A stretch of DNA of 64,000 bases, taken from NCBI GenBank assembly GCA_944321525.1, contig CALULQ010000005.1, positions 1-64,000 on the forward strand. Reading direction: 5' to 3'. This DNA is from an uncultured Paraprevotella sp. GTDB lineage: Bacteria; Bacteroidota; Bacteroidia; Bacteroidales; Bacteroidaceae. Each line of letters begins with the position of its first letter. Position 1 is the stretch's first letter. The notes under the pieces are model-generated. The model did not search any database. It was not told the DNA's origin and saw only the letters and a list, made by a program, of their open reading frames with translations. Positions 36,559 to 47,000 of this stretch are shown piece by piece. Both the position numbers and the translations under genes were made by a program.

Positions 36559-38145
36559 ATGAAGAAAACGAATAAATATATCCGTCCTGCCGTTTGGTGC
36601 GCGGCGTTGGTGTCGGCGGCCAGTCTTGCGGGGTGCGCAGACGATTGGGACGCGCATTACGACGGCATGCCGCGCCCGACGCAGACCTTGTGGCAGGAAA
36701 TCGCAAGCCGCCCCGAACTGGCCGACTTTGCCAAACTGCTGCAGAGCCGGGGCTATGACAAATATTTGGATTCAAACCAGCGTTACACGGTGTGGGCACC
36801 TGTGGGGCAAATCGACACGACGCTGGTGACGGGAGAATACATGAGTCCGGACGAGGTGCTGGCACAAGTGGTGGAGAACCACATCGCGCGGGGCGTCGTT
36901 CCGGCTTCCACGGTGGTCGACGACACGGTGTCGGTGCTCAACGGCAAGCCCATGCCTTTCGTGGCCGTGGGTGGCGTGCCGGCTTTCAATGGCGCTTCGG
37001 TGCGCGAGGCCAACATCGAGTGCAGCAACGGCGACTTGCACATCTTGTCCGCACAGGCGCCATACAACCACAATTTGTGGTCCTACCTGCGGCAGGATTC
37101 CGAAATCTCGCATATTGCCGATTACATGTACAGTTTCAACCGCCAGGTGTTTTCTCCCGAACTCAGCACGCCCGGCGGCGTGGTGGGAGGCCAGCAGGTC
37201 TACACCGACTCCGTGTTTGTGCTGAACAACGAGTTGTGGGCGCAGATAGGCTACCTGAACAGCGAGGACCGGGACTTCACGATGCTGGTGCCCGACAACC
37301 ATTGTTGGGACGCGACGCTCGACCGCTTCAAGAGTTTCTATAACTACGCAGACGAGGCCGATGCCGAATTGACGGAAACGTATGCCTGCCGGAACATCCT
37401 GAACGCTTTGGTGTTCGACATGGAGAATCAGCCGCAGATGCCGGACTATTGGATTTCCACCGGAGAACTCCCCTTCTATCGCCCTGACGCTGAAGGCGGC
37501 CTTTTCGACGGAGCCGTTGCCGTGAGTTGCAGCAATGGCGAGATGCTGAAGACCTCCCGCCTGGAACTCGACCCCTACGGCGTGTTGGCGCAACCCATCG
37601 TCATCGAGGGGGAAGACTATGGCGAGTATGTCCTGGACGGCCGCTATCAAGCCACCGACCGCCCCACGCGGGTGGCCGTGGCCGGTACGGGCGTTTCGTC
37701 CAGCGCGTTCATGACGTTCAACAGCACCAGTCCCTCGCGCGGTTCGGAGGTCACGTTTGCCCTTCCCGATGTCTTGTCGTGCGCTTACGACATCGGCGTG
37801 GTGATGGTGCCCACCAACCTGACGCGCAACGGCTGGTCGTCCACGGTGACGCAGAAGAAGACGCGTCTCGACTTTGAGTTGGAGGACGACTATTCCGGCG
37901 AGAGCCTGGAAGTGGAAGGCGTGGAGTATGCCGGCGACCGTATCGACACGGTTTGGGTGGCGCGCGGCCACAAGTTCCCCTTCTGCGATTATTTCCCCGA
38001 CCGCACGTCGTTTGACGATGCCGCCATCCGGCTGACCGTCACCTCGGCGGCCCGACGAAGCGAGTCGGACTACACTATGGCCTTGTATATTGATTGCATA
38101 GTTTTGAAACCCACAGTAAACGAAGATTTGAGCGATGAAGAATAG
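36559..38145 (+). CDS. FAS1-domain surface lipoprotein 3
   Basis: This 528-residue protein has a lipoprotein signal (SAASLAGCADDWDAHY). An N-terminal FAS1-type unit lies at about 35-165 (LADFAKLLQSRGYDKYL, RYTVWAPVGQIDTT, ECSNGDLHILSAQAPYNHN). A second unit follows at about 170-335 (DFTMLVPDNHCWDATLDRF, CRNILNALVFDME). The C-terminal beta-sandwich (about 345-520) resembles that of FAS1 protein 2 (VTFALPDVLSCAYDIGVVMV). Its last bases overlap the start of the second SusC gene by 11 bases, so translation of the two is probably coupled. Confidence 0.82.
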   Translation: MKKTNKYIRPAVWCAALVSAASLAGCADDWDAHYDGMPRPTQTLWQEIASRPELADFAKLLQSRGYDKYLDSNQRYTVWAPVGQIDTTLVTGEYMSPDEVLAQVVENHIARGVVPASTVVDDTVSVLNGKPMPFVAVGGVPAFNGASVREANIECSNGDLHILSAQAPYNHNLWSYLRQDSEISHIADYMYSFNRQVFSPELSTPGGVVGGQQVYTDSVFVLNNELWAQIGYLNSEDRDFTMLVPDNHCWDATLDRFKSFYNYADEADAELTETYACRNILNALVFDMENQPQMPDYWISTGELPFYRPDAEGGLFDGAVAVSCSNGEMLKTSRLELDPYGVLAQPIVIEGEDYGEYVLDGRYQATDRPTRVAVAGTGVSSSAFMTFNSTSPSRGSEVTFALPDVLSCAYDIGVVMVPTNLTRNGWSSTVTQKKTRLDFELEDDYSGESLEVEGVEYAGDRIDTVWVARGHKFPFCDYFPDRTSFDDAAIRLTVTSAARRSESDYTMALYIDCIVLKPTVNEDLSDEE

Positions 38146-41100
38146 GAATCTATATAGCATGTTTTTTTGCGTGGCTTTGATGTGCGGGTTGCCGCATGCG
38201 GCCTACGGTCAGGCCGACTCCACGCAGGCCGCCGGGGCGGGCGGCGATTCGCTCCAGTTGGCCGTGAAGCGTGAAACTCAGAAAATACCCACCGTGGCCC
38301 ATAAGGGCCGTCTGGTGGATGCCGCCACGGGAAGCCCCGTGCAGGGCGGCATCGTGCAGGTGGCGGGCGACGACCGTTTCAGTTCCATATCCGACGAGCG
38401 GGGCGAGTTTGAAATCAATGTTCCCTCGTATGCCAGCCAGTTGCTGGTGCGGACGCCGACTTATGCTCCGGCCCGCGTGCACTTGGCCGGCAAGGGGCGG
38501 GAGCTTGTGGTGAAGATGTATTCCGAGCACTTTTCCAACGAGTCGGGAGGCGATGTCCGCGTGTCCGACATGAACAGTGCGGAGGGATTCTCGGCCACGT
38601 CCGCCCTGACGGTAGAAGACGAGATGGCCAAGCGGCTGGGAGCCGACTTGCGTGTGCTGCTCCGTTCGGGCAATCCGGCACAAGGGGCCAACATGTTCAT
38701 CGGAGGATTCAACTCCATGAACGCCAACGCGCAGCCGCTCATCGTGGTAGACGGCATCGTGGTGGACCAACAGGCGAACCGCTCGCTCATGCACCAAGGA
38801 TACGTGAACAACGTGCTCTCGGCCATCAGCGTGAACGACATAGAGAAGGTCACCGTGCTGAAGAACGCCACCGCGCTCTATGGCGCAAAGGGAGCCAACG
38901 GAGTGGTGCTCATCGAGACCAAGCGGGCCAAGAGCATGGCCACGCGCATCGACGTGGACATCTACGGCTCCATCGAACTGGTGCCCAAGTTGCCCTCCAT
39001 GATGGATGCCGGGCAATATCGCCTGTATGCCTCCGACGTGATGGGCAACGTCACTTCCACACCCGATTTCCTCGACGACTACACGGCCGACAAGCAAAAG
39101 TATGCCATGTATCATAACAACACCGACTGGAAGGACTACACCTATCGCGAGGCCTTCACGCAGAACTACGGCGTGAACGTGCAGGGAGGCGACGACGTGG
39201 CCAGCTATAACCTCTCCATCGGTTATGCCAATGCGAAGAGCACGCTGAAGAACAACGACTTCAGCCGCCTGAACATGCGGTTCAACACGGATGTGAAGTT
39301 CATCGAACAGTTGGATTGCAGCTTCGACGTGGCCTACTCCAACACCACCCGCAACCTGCGCGACGACGGCATGACGGACGGCATCATCCTGGCGCCCGGG
39401 GCGCTGGGGCTCATCAAGTCGCCGTTGCTGGCGGCCTACAACCCGGATGCGAACGGGCGTTTCACCTCGTCGCTGGCCGATTACGACGCCTTTGGCTTGT
39501 CCAATCCCGTGTCGCTCTTGGAGAACGGGGAGGCCAGCAACAAAAACCGGCTGGAATACAACCTCTTCACGCTGAGCGCCACGCCGAAGTGGAAAATCAA
39601 CCGCTACCTGACGCTCTCTGAAAAGGCCACCTACGTGCTGAACAATGTCTCCGAGCGTTCTTTCGTTCCCGACGAGGGAGTGCCTTCTTTCATGGAGAAC
39701 GACGGGCAGGAAACGCAAAACCGCTCCATGGGCTATTCCAGCAAGCAGCTGTCGGTTTCCAGCGACACGCGCATCGACTGGGCACGCCGCTACGGGGGGC
39801 ATGTCATCAACCTGTTCGGCGGATTCCGCTACATGAGCGATTCGTTCAACTCCGACGGCATCCAGGCCGACAACACCGTGGGCGACAAGTTGCCCAACAT
39901 CACCAACGAAATGGACAATCGCGTGGTGGACGGCGTGTTCGAGGAATGGAAGTCCACGGCCCTCTACGTGAATGCCGACTGGAGCTACGCCGACAAATAT
40001 TTCCTGCAAGGCACGGTGACGGCCGAGACCTCCACCCGCTTCGGCAAGAATGCCACCGGCGGCGTGAAGTTGGGCGACTACGTGTGGGGCGTCTTCCCCT
40101 CGTTGCAGGCAGCGTGGGTCGTTTCGGCCGAGCCTTTCTTCCGCAACGTGAAGGGCATCGACTACCTGAAGGTCAATGTGGGCGTCGACCAGTCGGGCAA
40201 CGACAACATCGACTGTTTCGCCTCGCGCACCTACTTCTCGCCTGTGGATTACCTCAGCCAGACCTCCGGCCTGGCCCTGGCCAACATCGGAAACGACCGG
40301 TTGAAGTGGGAAACCGTGACCCGCGTTTCCGTGGGAGCCGACATGTCGTTCCTGCACGACCGTCTGGGACTGAGTTTCAACTACTACAAGTCGTACGTCG
40401 ACCACATGCTGACGCTCAAGACGTTGCCGGGAGTGGGCGGCATGCGCAGCATGTATTGGTCCAACGACGGCAAGATGGAGAACCAAGGATTCGACTTCTC
40501 CGTGTCGGCCAAGGTGTTGGCCCTGAAAGACTTCTCGTGGGAAGTGGCGGCCAGCCTGGGGCACTACAAGAACGAAGTGACGGCTCTGCCCGATGGCGAC
40601 AAGCCGGTCTACACCTCGCTCTACGGCGGTGAAATCGTCACCCGGACGGGCAGCCCGTTGGGACTGTTCTACGGCTATAAGACGCAAGGCGTGTTTGCCA
40701 CGTCCGAAGAGGCGGCCGCGGCCGACCTGCAAAACGGACAGAACGGTGACAAGTTCCGCGGCGGCGACGTGCATTTTGCCGACCTGGTGCAGGACGGGGT
40801 CATCGACGAGAACGACAAGACCGTCATCGGCGACCCCAATCCCGACATCTTCGGCAACTTCAGCACGGGGCTCCACTATAAGAACTGGTCGCTCAATGCC
40901 TTCTTCAGCTATTCGCTGGGAGGCGACATCTACAACTACCAGCGCGCCATGCTGGAGGGGGGCAACAGCTACTACAACCAGACCACGGCCATGCTGAACC
41001 GCTGGACCTCGGAGGGACAGCAGACGGACGTGCCGCGCGTGGAACAGGGCGACCCGATGGGCAACAGCCGATTCTCCGACCGCTGGATCGAGGACGGCTC

Positions 41101-41329
41101 CTACCTGAAACTGAAGACGCTGAGCCTCAGCTACCGTTTCCCGTTCAGCCTCACCTTCCTGCAAGGCATCACGGTGTGGGCGGCGGCCAACAATGTGTTT
41201 ACGTGTACGAAATATCTGGGGAGCGATCCTGAGTTGTCCGTTTCGGGCAGCCCGCTGGCCCAAGGCATCGACCGGGGCTTGCTGGGGCATGGGCGCAGTT
41301 TTGTCCTCGGGGTCAAGATTAACCTATAA
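38135..41329 (+). CDS. SusC/RagA-family TonB-dependent outer-membrane transporter 2
   Basis: This 1064-residue protein has a signal peptide (MCGLPHAAYGQ). A carboxypeptidase-like domain covers about 50-125 (GRLVDAATGSPVQGGIVQVA). The plug has NANAQPLIVVDGIVVDQ and LKNATALYGAKGANGVVLI. The barrel ends SFVLGVKINL. No STN domain is present. It starts inside the end of FAS1 protein 3 and is followed after 11 bases by SusD 2. It is clearly diverged from SusC 1, for example in the first 150 residues, so the two pairs probably handle different oligosaccharides of one glycan. Confidence 0.95.
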   Translation: MKNRNLYSMFFCVALMCGLPHAAYGQADSTQAAGAGGDSLQLAVKRETQKIPTVAHKGRLVDAATGSPVQGGIVQVAGDDRFSSISDERGEFEINVPSYASQLLVRTPTYAPARVHLAGKGRELVVKMYSEHFSNESGGDVRVSDMNSAEGFSATSALTVEDEMAKRLGADLRVLLRSGNPAQGANMFIGGFNSMNANAQPLIVVDGIVVDQQANRSLMHQGYVNNVLSAISVNDIEKVTVLKNATALYGAKGANGVVLIETKRAKSMATRIDVDIYGSIELVPKLPSMMDAGQYRLYASDVMGNVTSTPDFLDDYTADKQKYAMYHNNTDWKDYTYREAFTQNYGVNVQGGDDVASYNLSIGYANAKSTLKNNDFSRLNMRFNTDVKFIEQLDCSFDVAYSNTTRNLRDDGMTDGIILAPGALGLIKSPLLAAYNPDANGRFTSSLADYDAFGLSNPVSLLENGEASNKNRLEYNLFTLSATPKWKINRYLTLSEKATYVLNNVSERSFVPDEGVPSFMENDGQETQNRSMGYSSKQLSVSSDTRIDWARRYGGHVINLFGGFRYMSDSFNSDGIQADNTVGDKLPNITNEMDNRVVDGVFEEWKSTALYVNADWSYADKYFLQGTVTAETSTRFGKNATGGVKLGDYVWGVFPSLQAAWVVSAEPFFRNVKGIDYLKVNVGVDQSGNDNIDCFASRTYFSPVDYLSQTSGLALANIGNDRLKWETVTRVSVGADMSFLHDRLGLSFNYYKSYVDHMLTLKTLPGVGGMRSMYWSNDGKMENQGFDFSVSAKVLALKDFSWEVAASLGHYKNEVTALPDGDKPVYTSLYGGEIVTRTGSPLGLFYGYKTQGVFATSEEAAAADLQNGQNGDKFRGGDVHFADLVQDGVIDENDKTVIGDPNPDIFGNFSTGLHYKNWSLNAFFSYSLGGDIYNYQRAMLEGGNSYYNQTTAMLNRWTSEGQQTDVPRVEQGDPMGNSRFSDRWIEDGSYLKLKTLSLSYRFPFSLTFLQGITVWAAANNVFTCTKYLGSDPELSVSGSPLAQGIDRGLLGHGRSFVLGVKINL

Positions 41330-41340
41330 AGAAAAAGAAG

Positions 41341-43110
41341 ATGAAAACGATGTTGAAATCTATATTCAAGTCGGCCGCGTTATGGGTGGCCGCCGCGGTA
41401 TCCTTCACCGCGTGCGAGGTGGATACCACGACCGTCATGTTTGAGGACGACCACACCTTCGCCGAGCCGAGCGACACGGTGTTTTCCATGCTGGGCATAT
41501 TGGCCCAGGTGCAGGAAGTGGCCGAGCGGAATGTGCTCTTGGGCGAGCTCAGGGGCGACTTGGTGGTGCCCAATCCGGACTATGCTTCCATGATGAGGAG
41601 GACGGAGTACGCCGCATGGCTTGACCTGGCGAATTTCGAGAACCTGGAGGACACCACGTTCAACCGCTATCGCGACTATTATGCCATCGTGAACAACTGC
41701 AATTTCTATCTCGACCGTGCCGATGCCGCCATGGAGCGGGGCGGAGAGCAAGTGTTTCTCAAGGAGTATGCCGCCGTGAGTGCCTACCGGGCGTGGGCCT
41801 ACCTGCAACTGGCGTTGATCTACGGCGAAGTGCCGTTCTACACCGAGCCGCTCCTGTCGTATTCCGACATCGAGCGGGTGATGAACGACGCCTCCAACCG
41901 CAAGGGGCTGGAGGAAATCTGCACTTACTTCATCAACGACCTGCAACCCTACGTCGACGTGCCCTATCCCGGTTATGGCATCTATTTTTCGAGCAGCAGC
42001 TGCTTCTTGCCCGTGCGGTTGCTCTTGGGCGACCTTTACCTGTGGCGGGGCTCCAAGACCGGTAGCGCGGCCGACTATGCCATGGCCGCGCAGGAATACC
42101 GCGACTATCTGTTCGAGAACCAGGAAGCCACCACGCCCAACCGCAACGTGGTCTACACCACCGACGCCTTCGACAATGTGGAAAACACATGGAGCGGCGT
42201 GTTGACGCGGGAGGCACTGAGCGACGTGCCCTATGCTGCCGAGGCAATCGACGGCAAGATCAGTACGCAACTGGGGGCCTTCTCGTATTTCGAAGGTTCG
42301 GCGGCGCTGGAGAATCTGGTGGACAACTCCTATTATTGCTTCGTGGCCTACACGGAAGACGACGGGACGCTGGGGGACGGAACCGACGAGCCGGACGACG
42401 AGCCTTCCGGGCTGTCGCGCTTCGAAGGATTGGTGGACGCTTCGGTCTATTATCCGTCGACAGGCGGCAATCCCGTGTATTATTCTTACATCGGGGTGGA
42501 AGGCACGCCGCAGTACATGCCCGGCGACCTGCGCTTCTATTCCGCCACGGCTTCGGAAGCCACGGGCCTGATGCCGGACAAATATTACACGGGCTCCGAC
42601 GTGGTGACCTACCGCACGGGTGCGGTCTACCTCCGCCTGGCCGAGGCCATCAACCGCGCGGGCTATCCGCTGACGGGATTTGCCGTGCTGAAGTACGGAC
42701 TGAGCCGCGGCAACCTCATCAAGTATGACGCCAACGGGGAGTATGCCCGCTTGTTGGCATCGGGCTACACCTTCTACGACTTCAACGACAACAAGGCGAA
42801 CATCGGCATCCACGCCCGCGGTTGCGGCAACGCGGAGATGGACACCTTGCACTACTCGCTGCCCGCCTTGCCCACGAGGGAAGACAGCATCCTGAAGGTG
42901 GAAGAGATGATTTGCGACGAGATGGCCTTGGAGACGGCTTACGAGGGTTATCGTTTCTTCGACCTCATGCGCATGTCCTTCAGCCGGCGCGACCCGTCGT
43001 TCCTGGCGCGGAAGGTGGCGCGGCGCAACAGCCCGGACAATCCGGACAACGCGCTCCTGCAGAAACTGTCGGATGAGGCCAACTGGTATCTTCCCATGGT
43101 GGAAAATTGA
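41341..43110 (+). CDS. SusD/RagB-family surface glycan-binding lipoprotein 2
   Basis: This 589-residue protein has a lipoprotein signal (AAVSFTACEVD). SusD-like helices include EYAAVSAYRAWAYLQLALIY and SCFLPVRLLLGDLYLWRG, and the C-terminal ETAYEGYRFFDLMRMSFSRR matches the RxxFDLMR-type SusD motif. It is paired with SusC 2. An insert rich in Asp, Glu and Pro (about residues 340-360) looks like an exposed loop. It is the last gene of the glycan region. Confidence 0.93.
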   Translation: MKTMLKSIFKSAALWVAAAVSFTACEVDTTTVMFEDDHTFAEPSDTVFSMLGILAQVQEVAERNVLLGELRGDLVVPNPDYASMMRRTEYAAWLDLANFENLEDTTFNRYRDYYAIVNNCNFYLDRADAAMERGGEQVFLKEYAAVSAYRAWAYLQLALIYGEVPFYTEPLLSYSDIERVMNDASNRKGLEEICTYFINDLQPYVDVPYPGYGIYFSSSSCFLPVRLLLGDLYLWRGSKTGSAADYAMAAQEYRDYLFENQEATTPNRNVVYTTDAFDNVENTWSGVLTREALSDVPYAAEAIDGKISTQLGAFSYFEGSAALENLVDNSYYCFVAYTEDDGTLGDGTDEPDDEPSGLSRFEGLVDASVYYPSTGGNPVYYSYIGVEGTPQYMPGDLRFYSATASEATGLMPDKYYTGSDVVTYRTGAVYLRLAEAINRAGYPLTGFAVLKYGLSRGNLIKYDANGEYARLLASGYTFYDFNDNKANIGIHARGCGNAEMDTLHYSLPALPTREDSILKVEEMICDEMALETAYEGYRFFDLMRMSFSRRDPSFLARKVARRNSPDNPDNALLQKLSDEANWYLPMVEN

Positions 43111-43159
43111 AAGACTGTGGAGTAACGATTTTTTTAACCGGGTGAACCCCGGATAGTGA

Positions 43160-43203
43160 CAGGGCATGGAGGCCGCCGGGCAGGGCGCCGCTTCCATGCC
43201 CTG
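43160..43203 (+). terminator. Hairpin at the end of the FAS1/SusCD array
   Basis: CAGGGCATGGA (43160-43170) pairs perfectly with TCCATGCCCTG (43193-43203) around a GC-rich 22-base loop, followed by TTTCC. It lies 50 bases after the SusD 2 stop and probably ends the operon transcript. Confidence 0.6.
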
Positions 43204-43265
43204 TTTCCGTCGTGGCGCGGAGCGGGATGGGGAGAGGCGTGGAGCGGCATGCGCACGACGGGAGC

Positions 43266-43331
43266 GCGCTTTGCGGAGAACACTTGAGTACTTGCCGCAG
43301 AGTACTCGAGTACTTGCCGCAAAGTACTGCA
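43266..43331. repeat. Dispersed 22-base palindromic repeat, locus C (three units)
   Basis: Three tandem 22-base units, the first degenerate, with the exact core AGTACTCGAGTACT in the middle. It occupies the 399-base gap between SusD 2 and the ECF sigma gene. The gap also holds the hairpin at 43160-43203 and the -7 element at 43471. Nothing else is recognisable there. Confidence 0.85.
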
Positions 43332-43470
43332 CGGCCATGCGCACGGTCATTGCCGCCGGAGAGGGCGGCGGTGGCGGCTGAAGCCCTTGCCGGGGCGGAA
43401 AAGTGCGCATTGGAAAGAAATGCCCTATGTCTTGTGCATATTTGTCCTATGCGGTTTGGAAAAAGTGTCT

Positions 43471-43478
43471 TAACTTTG
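43471..43478 (+). promoter_or_regulatory. Bacteroidetes -7 element upstream of the ECF sigma gene
   Basis: TAACTTTG matches TAnnTTTG and lies 31 bases before the ATG at 43510. A -33 element with the usual 19-21 base spacing is not evident. Confidence 0.5.
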
Positions 43479-43509
43479 TCGTGGAATCATAAACAGGAAT
43501 TACGATATC

Positions 43510-44037
43510 ATGAAAGCGTTTGCTGAAAAACAATTTTCTGAATGCTACGCGCATTACTACCCGAAGGTGGAGGCCTACATCGCCTTCCGTGTCCGCGGCC
43601 GTGCGGATGCGGAGGATTTGGCCCAGGACGTGTTTGAATTATTGTGGAAGCATTGGGGACAGGTGCGCGTGGAGACGCTGCATAATCTTATCTATACAAT
43701 CATGCGCAACGTGTTGGTCGACTATGTGCGCCGGCGGGCGCTGAGGCAGGACATATTGGTGTCCTTGCGCGACGACGTGCTTCCGGAACGGGGCTGCAAC
43801 ACGGTGGAGCGCGACTGCTCGTTCCGCGAGTTGGGGGCGGCCCACCGCATGGCGGCCGGGCGTTTGCCCGAGCGGCGGCGGCAAGTGTACTACCTGTATT
43901 TTTATGATGGCCTGTCGTATGCTTCCATAGCGCGGCGGTTGTCGGTGTCCGAGCGCACGGTGGGCTGCCATTTGTGGGCGGCCTGCAAGAGCGTGCGGGC
44001 CGACTTGTGCGGGATGTATCGCCCCGAGGCCGTGTGA
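43510..44037 (+). CDS. ECF-type RNA polymerase sigma factor, no partner anti-sigma nearby
   Basis: The 175-residue length is typical of ECF sigma factors. Region 2 contains DAEDLAQDVFELLWKHW and YTIMRNVLVDYVRRR. Region 4 contains LPERRRQVYYLYFYDGLSYA and the helix-turn-helix ASIARRLSVSERTVGCHLWA. In Bacteroidetes such genes are often followed by a FecR-like anti-sigma and an STN-containing SusC. Neither is present here: the next gene is convergent and both SusC proteins lack STN. Target genes are therefore unknown. Confidence 0.9.
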   Translation: MKAFAEKQFSECYAHYYPKVEAYIAFRVRGRADAEDLAQDVFELLWKHWGQVRVETLHNLIYTIMRNVLVDYVRRRALRQDILVSLRDDVLPERGCNTVERDCSFRELGAAHRMAAGRLPERRRQVYYLYFYDGLSYASIARRLSVSERTVGCHLWAACKSVRADLCGMYRPEAV

Positions 44038-44060
44038 ACACGGGGCGGGCGCTCCGTCCC

Positions 44061-47000
44061 CTATGCGCGGAAGATGCGGCTTTCGCCCAGGAAGTCCAGC
44101 AACTCGCGGTAGGACGGGCAGCGGCGCAGCAGGCTGTCGTCGCCCACCATGAAGAACTGTTGGCGTGCGCGGGTGAGCGCCACGTTGAGCTTTCGGTCCA
44201 GCCGGGGGCCGTCGCTTTCGTCCGTGGCTTCGGAGAGGGCCGCGAGTTGGGCCGGTTGGCTCACCGTGGTGCTGAAGATGATGACGTCCCGCTGGCTGCC
44301 TTGGTAGCGTTCCACCGTGTCGATGGTGAACGCTCCGGCGTGGGGGATGCCGAGCGAGGCGAGCGCCTTGCGCACCATGGCGATTTGGGCGCGGAAAGGC
44401 ACGATGATTCCAATGTGCTTCCCCATTTCCTGCACGGGCGCGGAGTCCCGGTGCAGGCGGAGTAGCGTGAAGACGAGCCTTGCCACGGCCTCGGCTTCGC
44501 GCTTGTTGCTTTTGGGATGGGGGCCGGCATCGCCGCGGGCGACGGAGACGAAGCCCATGCGGGTGCTTGCCACGAACGCCGTCCACGGGTCGGGGCAGGG
44601 GAGCGAGGCCGTCCTCAGTTCTTCCAGTTGGTGCTTGAGCGGGACGATGCCGAGCCGACCTTCGTAGAATTTCCGGTTGACGAATTCGCTGATGTCGGGA
44701 TGCATCCGCCCTTGGCGTTTCAGCATGGCCACGCAGTCGGTCCGTCCTTGGATGCGGCACAGCCCGAGCAACCGTTCGAAAAGTGAGTTGCGGCAGTCGG
44801 TGAGCCCAATGGCGCGCAGGCTTTCTTCGTCCACGCGGGAGACGGAGGGGGGCTGGGCGACCACGGCGGGCAACTGTTTGTGGTCGCCGATGAGGATGAA
44901 CTTGCCGATGGCGCAACGGTTCAGGTTGTAGTCGCCGCGGTTCACGTCGGTGGTGGCGCAGAGCAAGGGCAGCAGTTGGGGCTCGAGCACTTGCGAGGCT
45001 TCGTCGATCAGGGCCACGTCGAAGGCCTTCAGGCCGAAGAGTTCCGTCTGTCCGCAAAGGCTGCTGATGGTTCCGGCGAAGAGGCGCACGGGAGCCAGGA
45101 TGTCGTAGATGTCCTTGCGCGACTTGGCGCGGCCGATGACCTGCTTCATCAGCCGCGGGCGGAAGGCCGGCGCGCAGTTCAGTTCCTGTCCGATGCGCAC
45201 GTAGTCCGGCGTGGGCCGGATGGTGGACAGCATTTCGCAGATTTCGTCCACGGCGCGGTTGGTGTAGGCCATGAGCAGGAGGGTTTTCTCCGGCGTGTCG
45301 GACAGGAATTCCTCCACCATGGCTTTCAGTGCCACGGACGTTTTCCCTGTTCCCGGCGGCCCCACCAGCAGGAAGTAGTCGCGGGCTTGCTTGGCCTTCA
45401 GTGCAATACTGGCTATATCTTCGTTCCCATGGCTGAGGTTGAGGCCGATGGCGGGGTCGGATTGCGGCGGGCGTTGCCCGAGCAGGAGTTCCTTCCGCTC
45501 CTTCGGGGCGGTGAGGAGCGCGAACAGTCCCGCATAGGCTTGGTTGAAGGTGGCGTCCATGTATCCCGGCTCCAAGGCATATCTTTTCCCCGTGTGGAAA
45601 ACGCCTGCGTTCCGTTGCTTGTAAGACAGTCTCAGTATTACGCGGGTGGGGGTGATGCTCTCCACGGTGCAGCGGAAGAATTGCCGGCTGGCTGCCGTGT
45701 CTTGTTCCTGGTCGCGCTCGTAGAGCATCACCATGTCGCCTTCCCTGAAGTTGGGCAGGAAATCGTCGCCGTATGCCGGCACGTCCAGTTCCAATCCCGT
45801 CACCGCGCCTTCGTCGTCGCAAACGGGTCGCAACCGCAAGCCGGTGAGGATGTTCCCCTCTTCTTGCTTTTCGGCCGTGGTGCAGCGCCATGTGGATGAG
45901 AATCCAAGGTCGCTGCCGTTGGGCTTGTCTCCGGTTTTGGCCAGGAACTGTTCCCGCTCGGTGAAGGCCAGGAAGCGGTGGAAGTAGTCGGCTTCCGTGC
46001 CCGCCATCCGTCGGAGCGGGCGGAGCATCGCCTCGATGCGCGGGCGCAGGTATTGCCGGTAGAAACGGTCGTCGCGTCCCGACACATTGATGCGCTCTTC
46101 GGTCAGTTCGCCCGTCAGTTGGCGCGACTCTCCGCGGGCCAGCCGGCGCTCCATATGGAGGATGGCGTTGCGCAATGCCATGGCGCTTCGTATCTTGGCG
46201 CGTGGCACGCGGGGGGCGTAGATTTGCGGGTAGCGGGAATAGAGGAGGAAAGCCTGCACGCTTTCGCGGGGGAGGTCCAGGTTGTAATACAACATTTCTT
46301 TATACAAGGCCATCTGCAACTGGTGCTCTTCCCGCGGTTCGCGAACGGGATATTCTTCCGCCTTCCCGCTCTTCAGCTCTATCAGTTTGCGGGCGTCCTG
46401 CGTGAGCAAGTCCATGCGGCCCTGCAGGCCGAGGGCTTCGCAGAGGAAGGCCGGCTCGAGTTCCACGGGCGTTTGTTGGATGTCGATGTGTGCCGCGCCG
46501 AAGTGTCCCTTCACCATTTGGCGGATGTTGTGGAATTGCGTCTTGCATTGGTCGAAAAATTGTCGGTCGATGCCGGACAGGGTAGTGTAGGCCAAGGGCG
46601 AGTTCCGGAAGCTGTTCTGCATGGAGCGCAGGTAGAGTTCCTCTTCGGCCGGGCTGTCGCCCTGCTCGTTCACACAGTCGTCCAGAAACTGGTTGGCCGC
46701 GTTTCCGAGCTGTATGGCGGCGGAACGCGCCGGGGGTGCGAACTTGTTTAATAAGTGGGTATAGGGAGAATGCCCGTAGGGTTTCATGCAGGCGCACAAG
46801 GCCGTGATGTCGAGCAGGAAGTCCGGTTCCAGGACGAGCATTTCCGGGAACAGGACGAAAGGAAAGTCCGCGGCGTCTTCCGCCTCGTTGCGGAGCGTTT
46901 CCACGGAGAGCAGGTTGAGCTGTGCGCCTTTGAACAATTGCTGGTTGAGTTCGGCGAAAACGGCGTCGGACGCGTTGGCGTATGCCACCTTCAACAGTCT

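Noticed and set aside
43639..45891. A 750-residue minus-strand frame overlapping the ECF sigma and helicase genes
   Set aside because: It is a Pro, Arg and His-rich shadow in a wrong frame of the helicase gene and has no recognisable domain.
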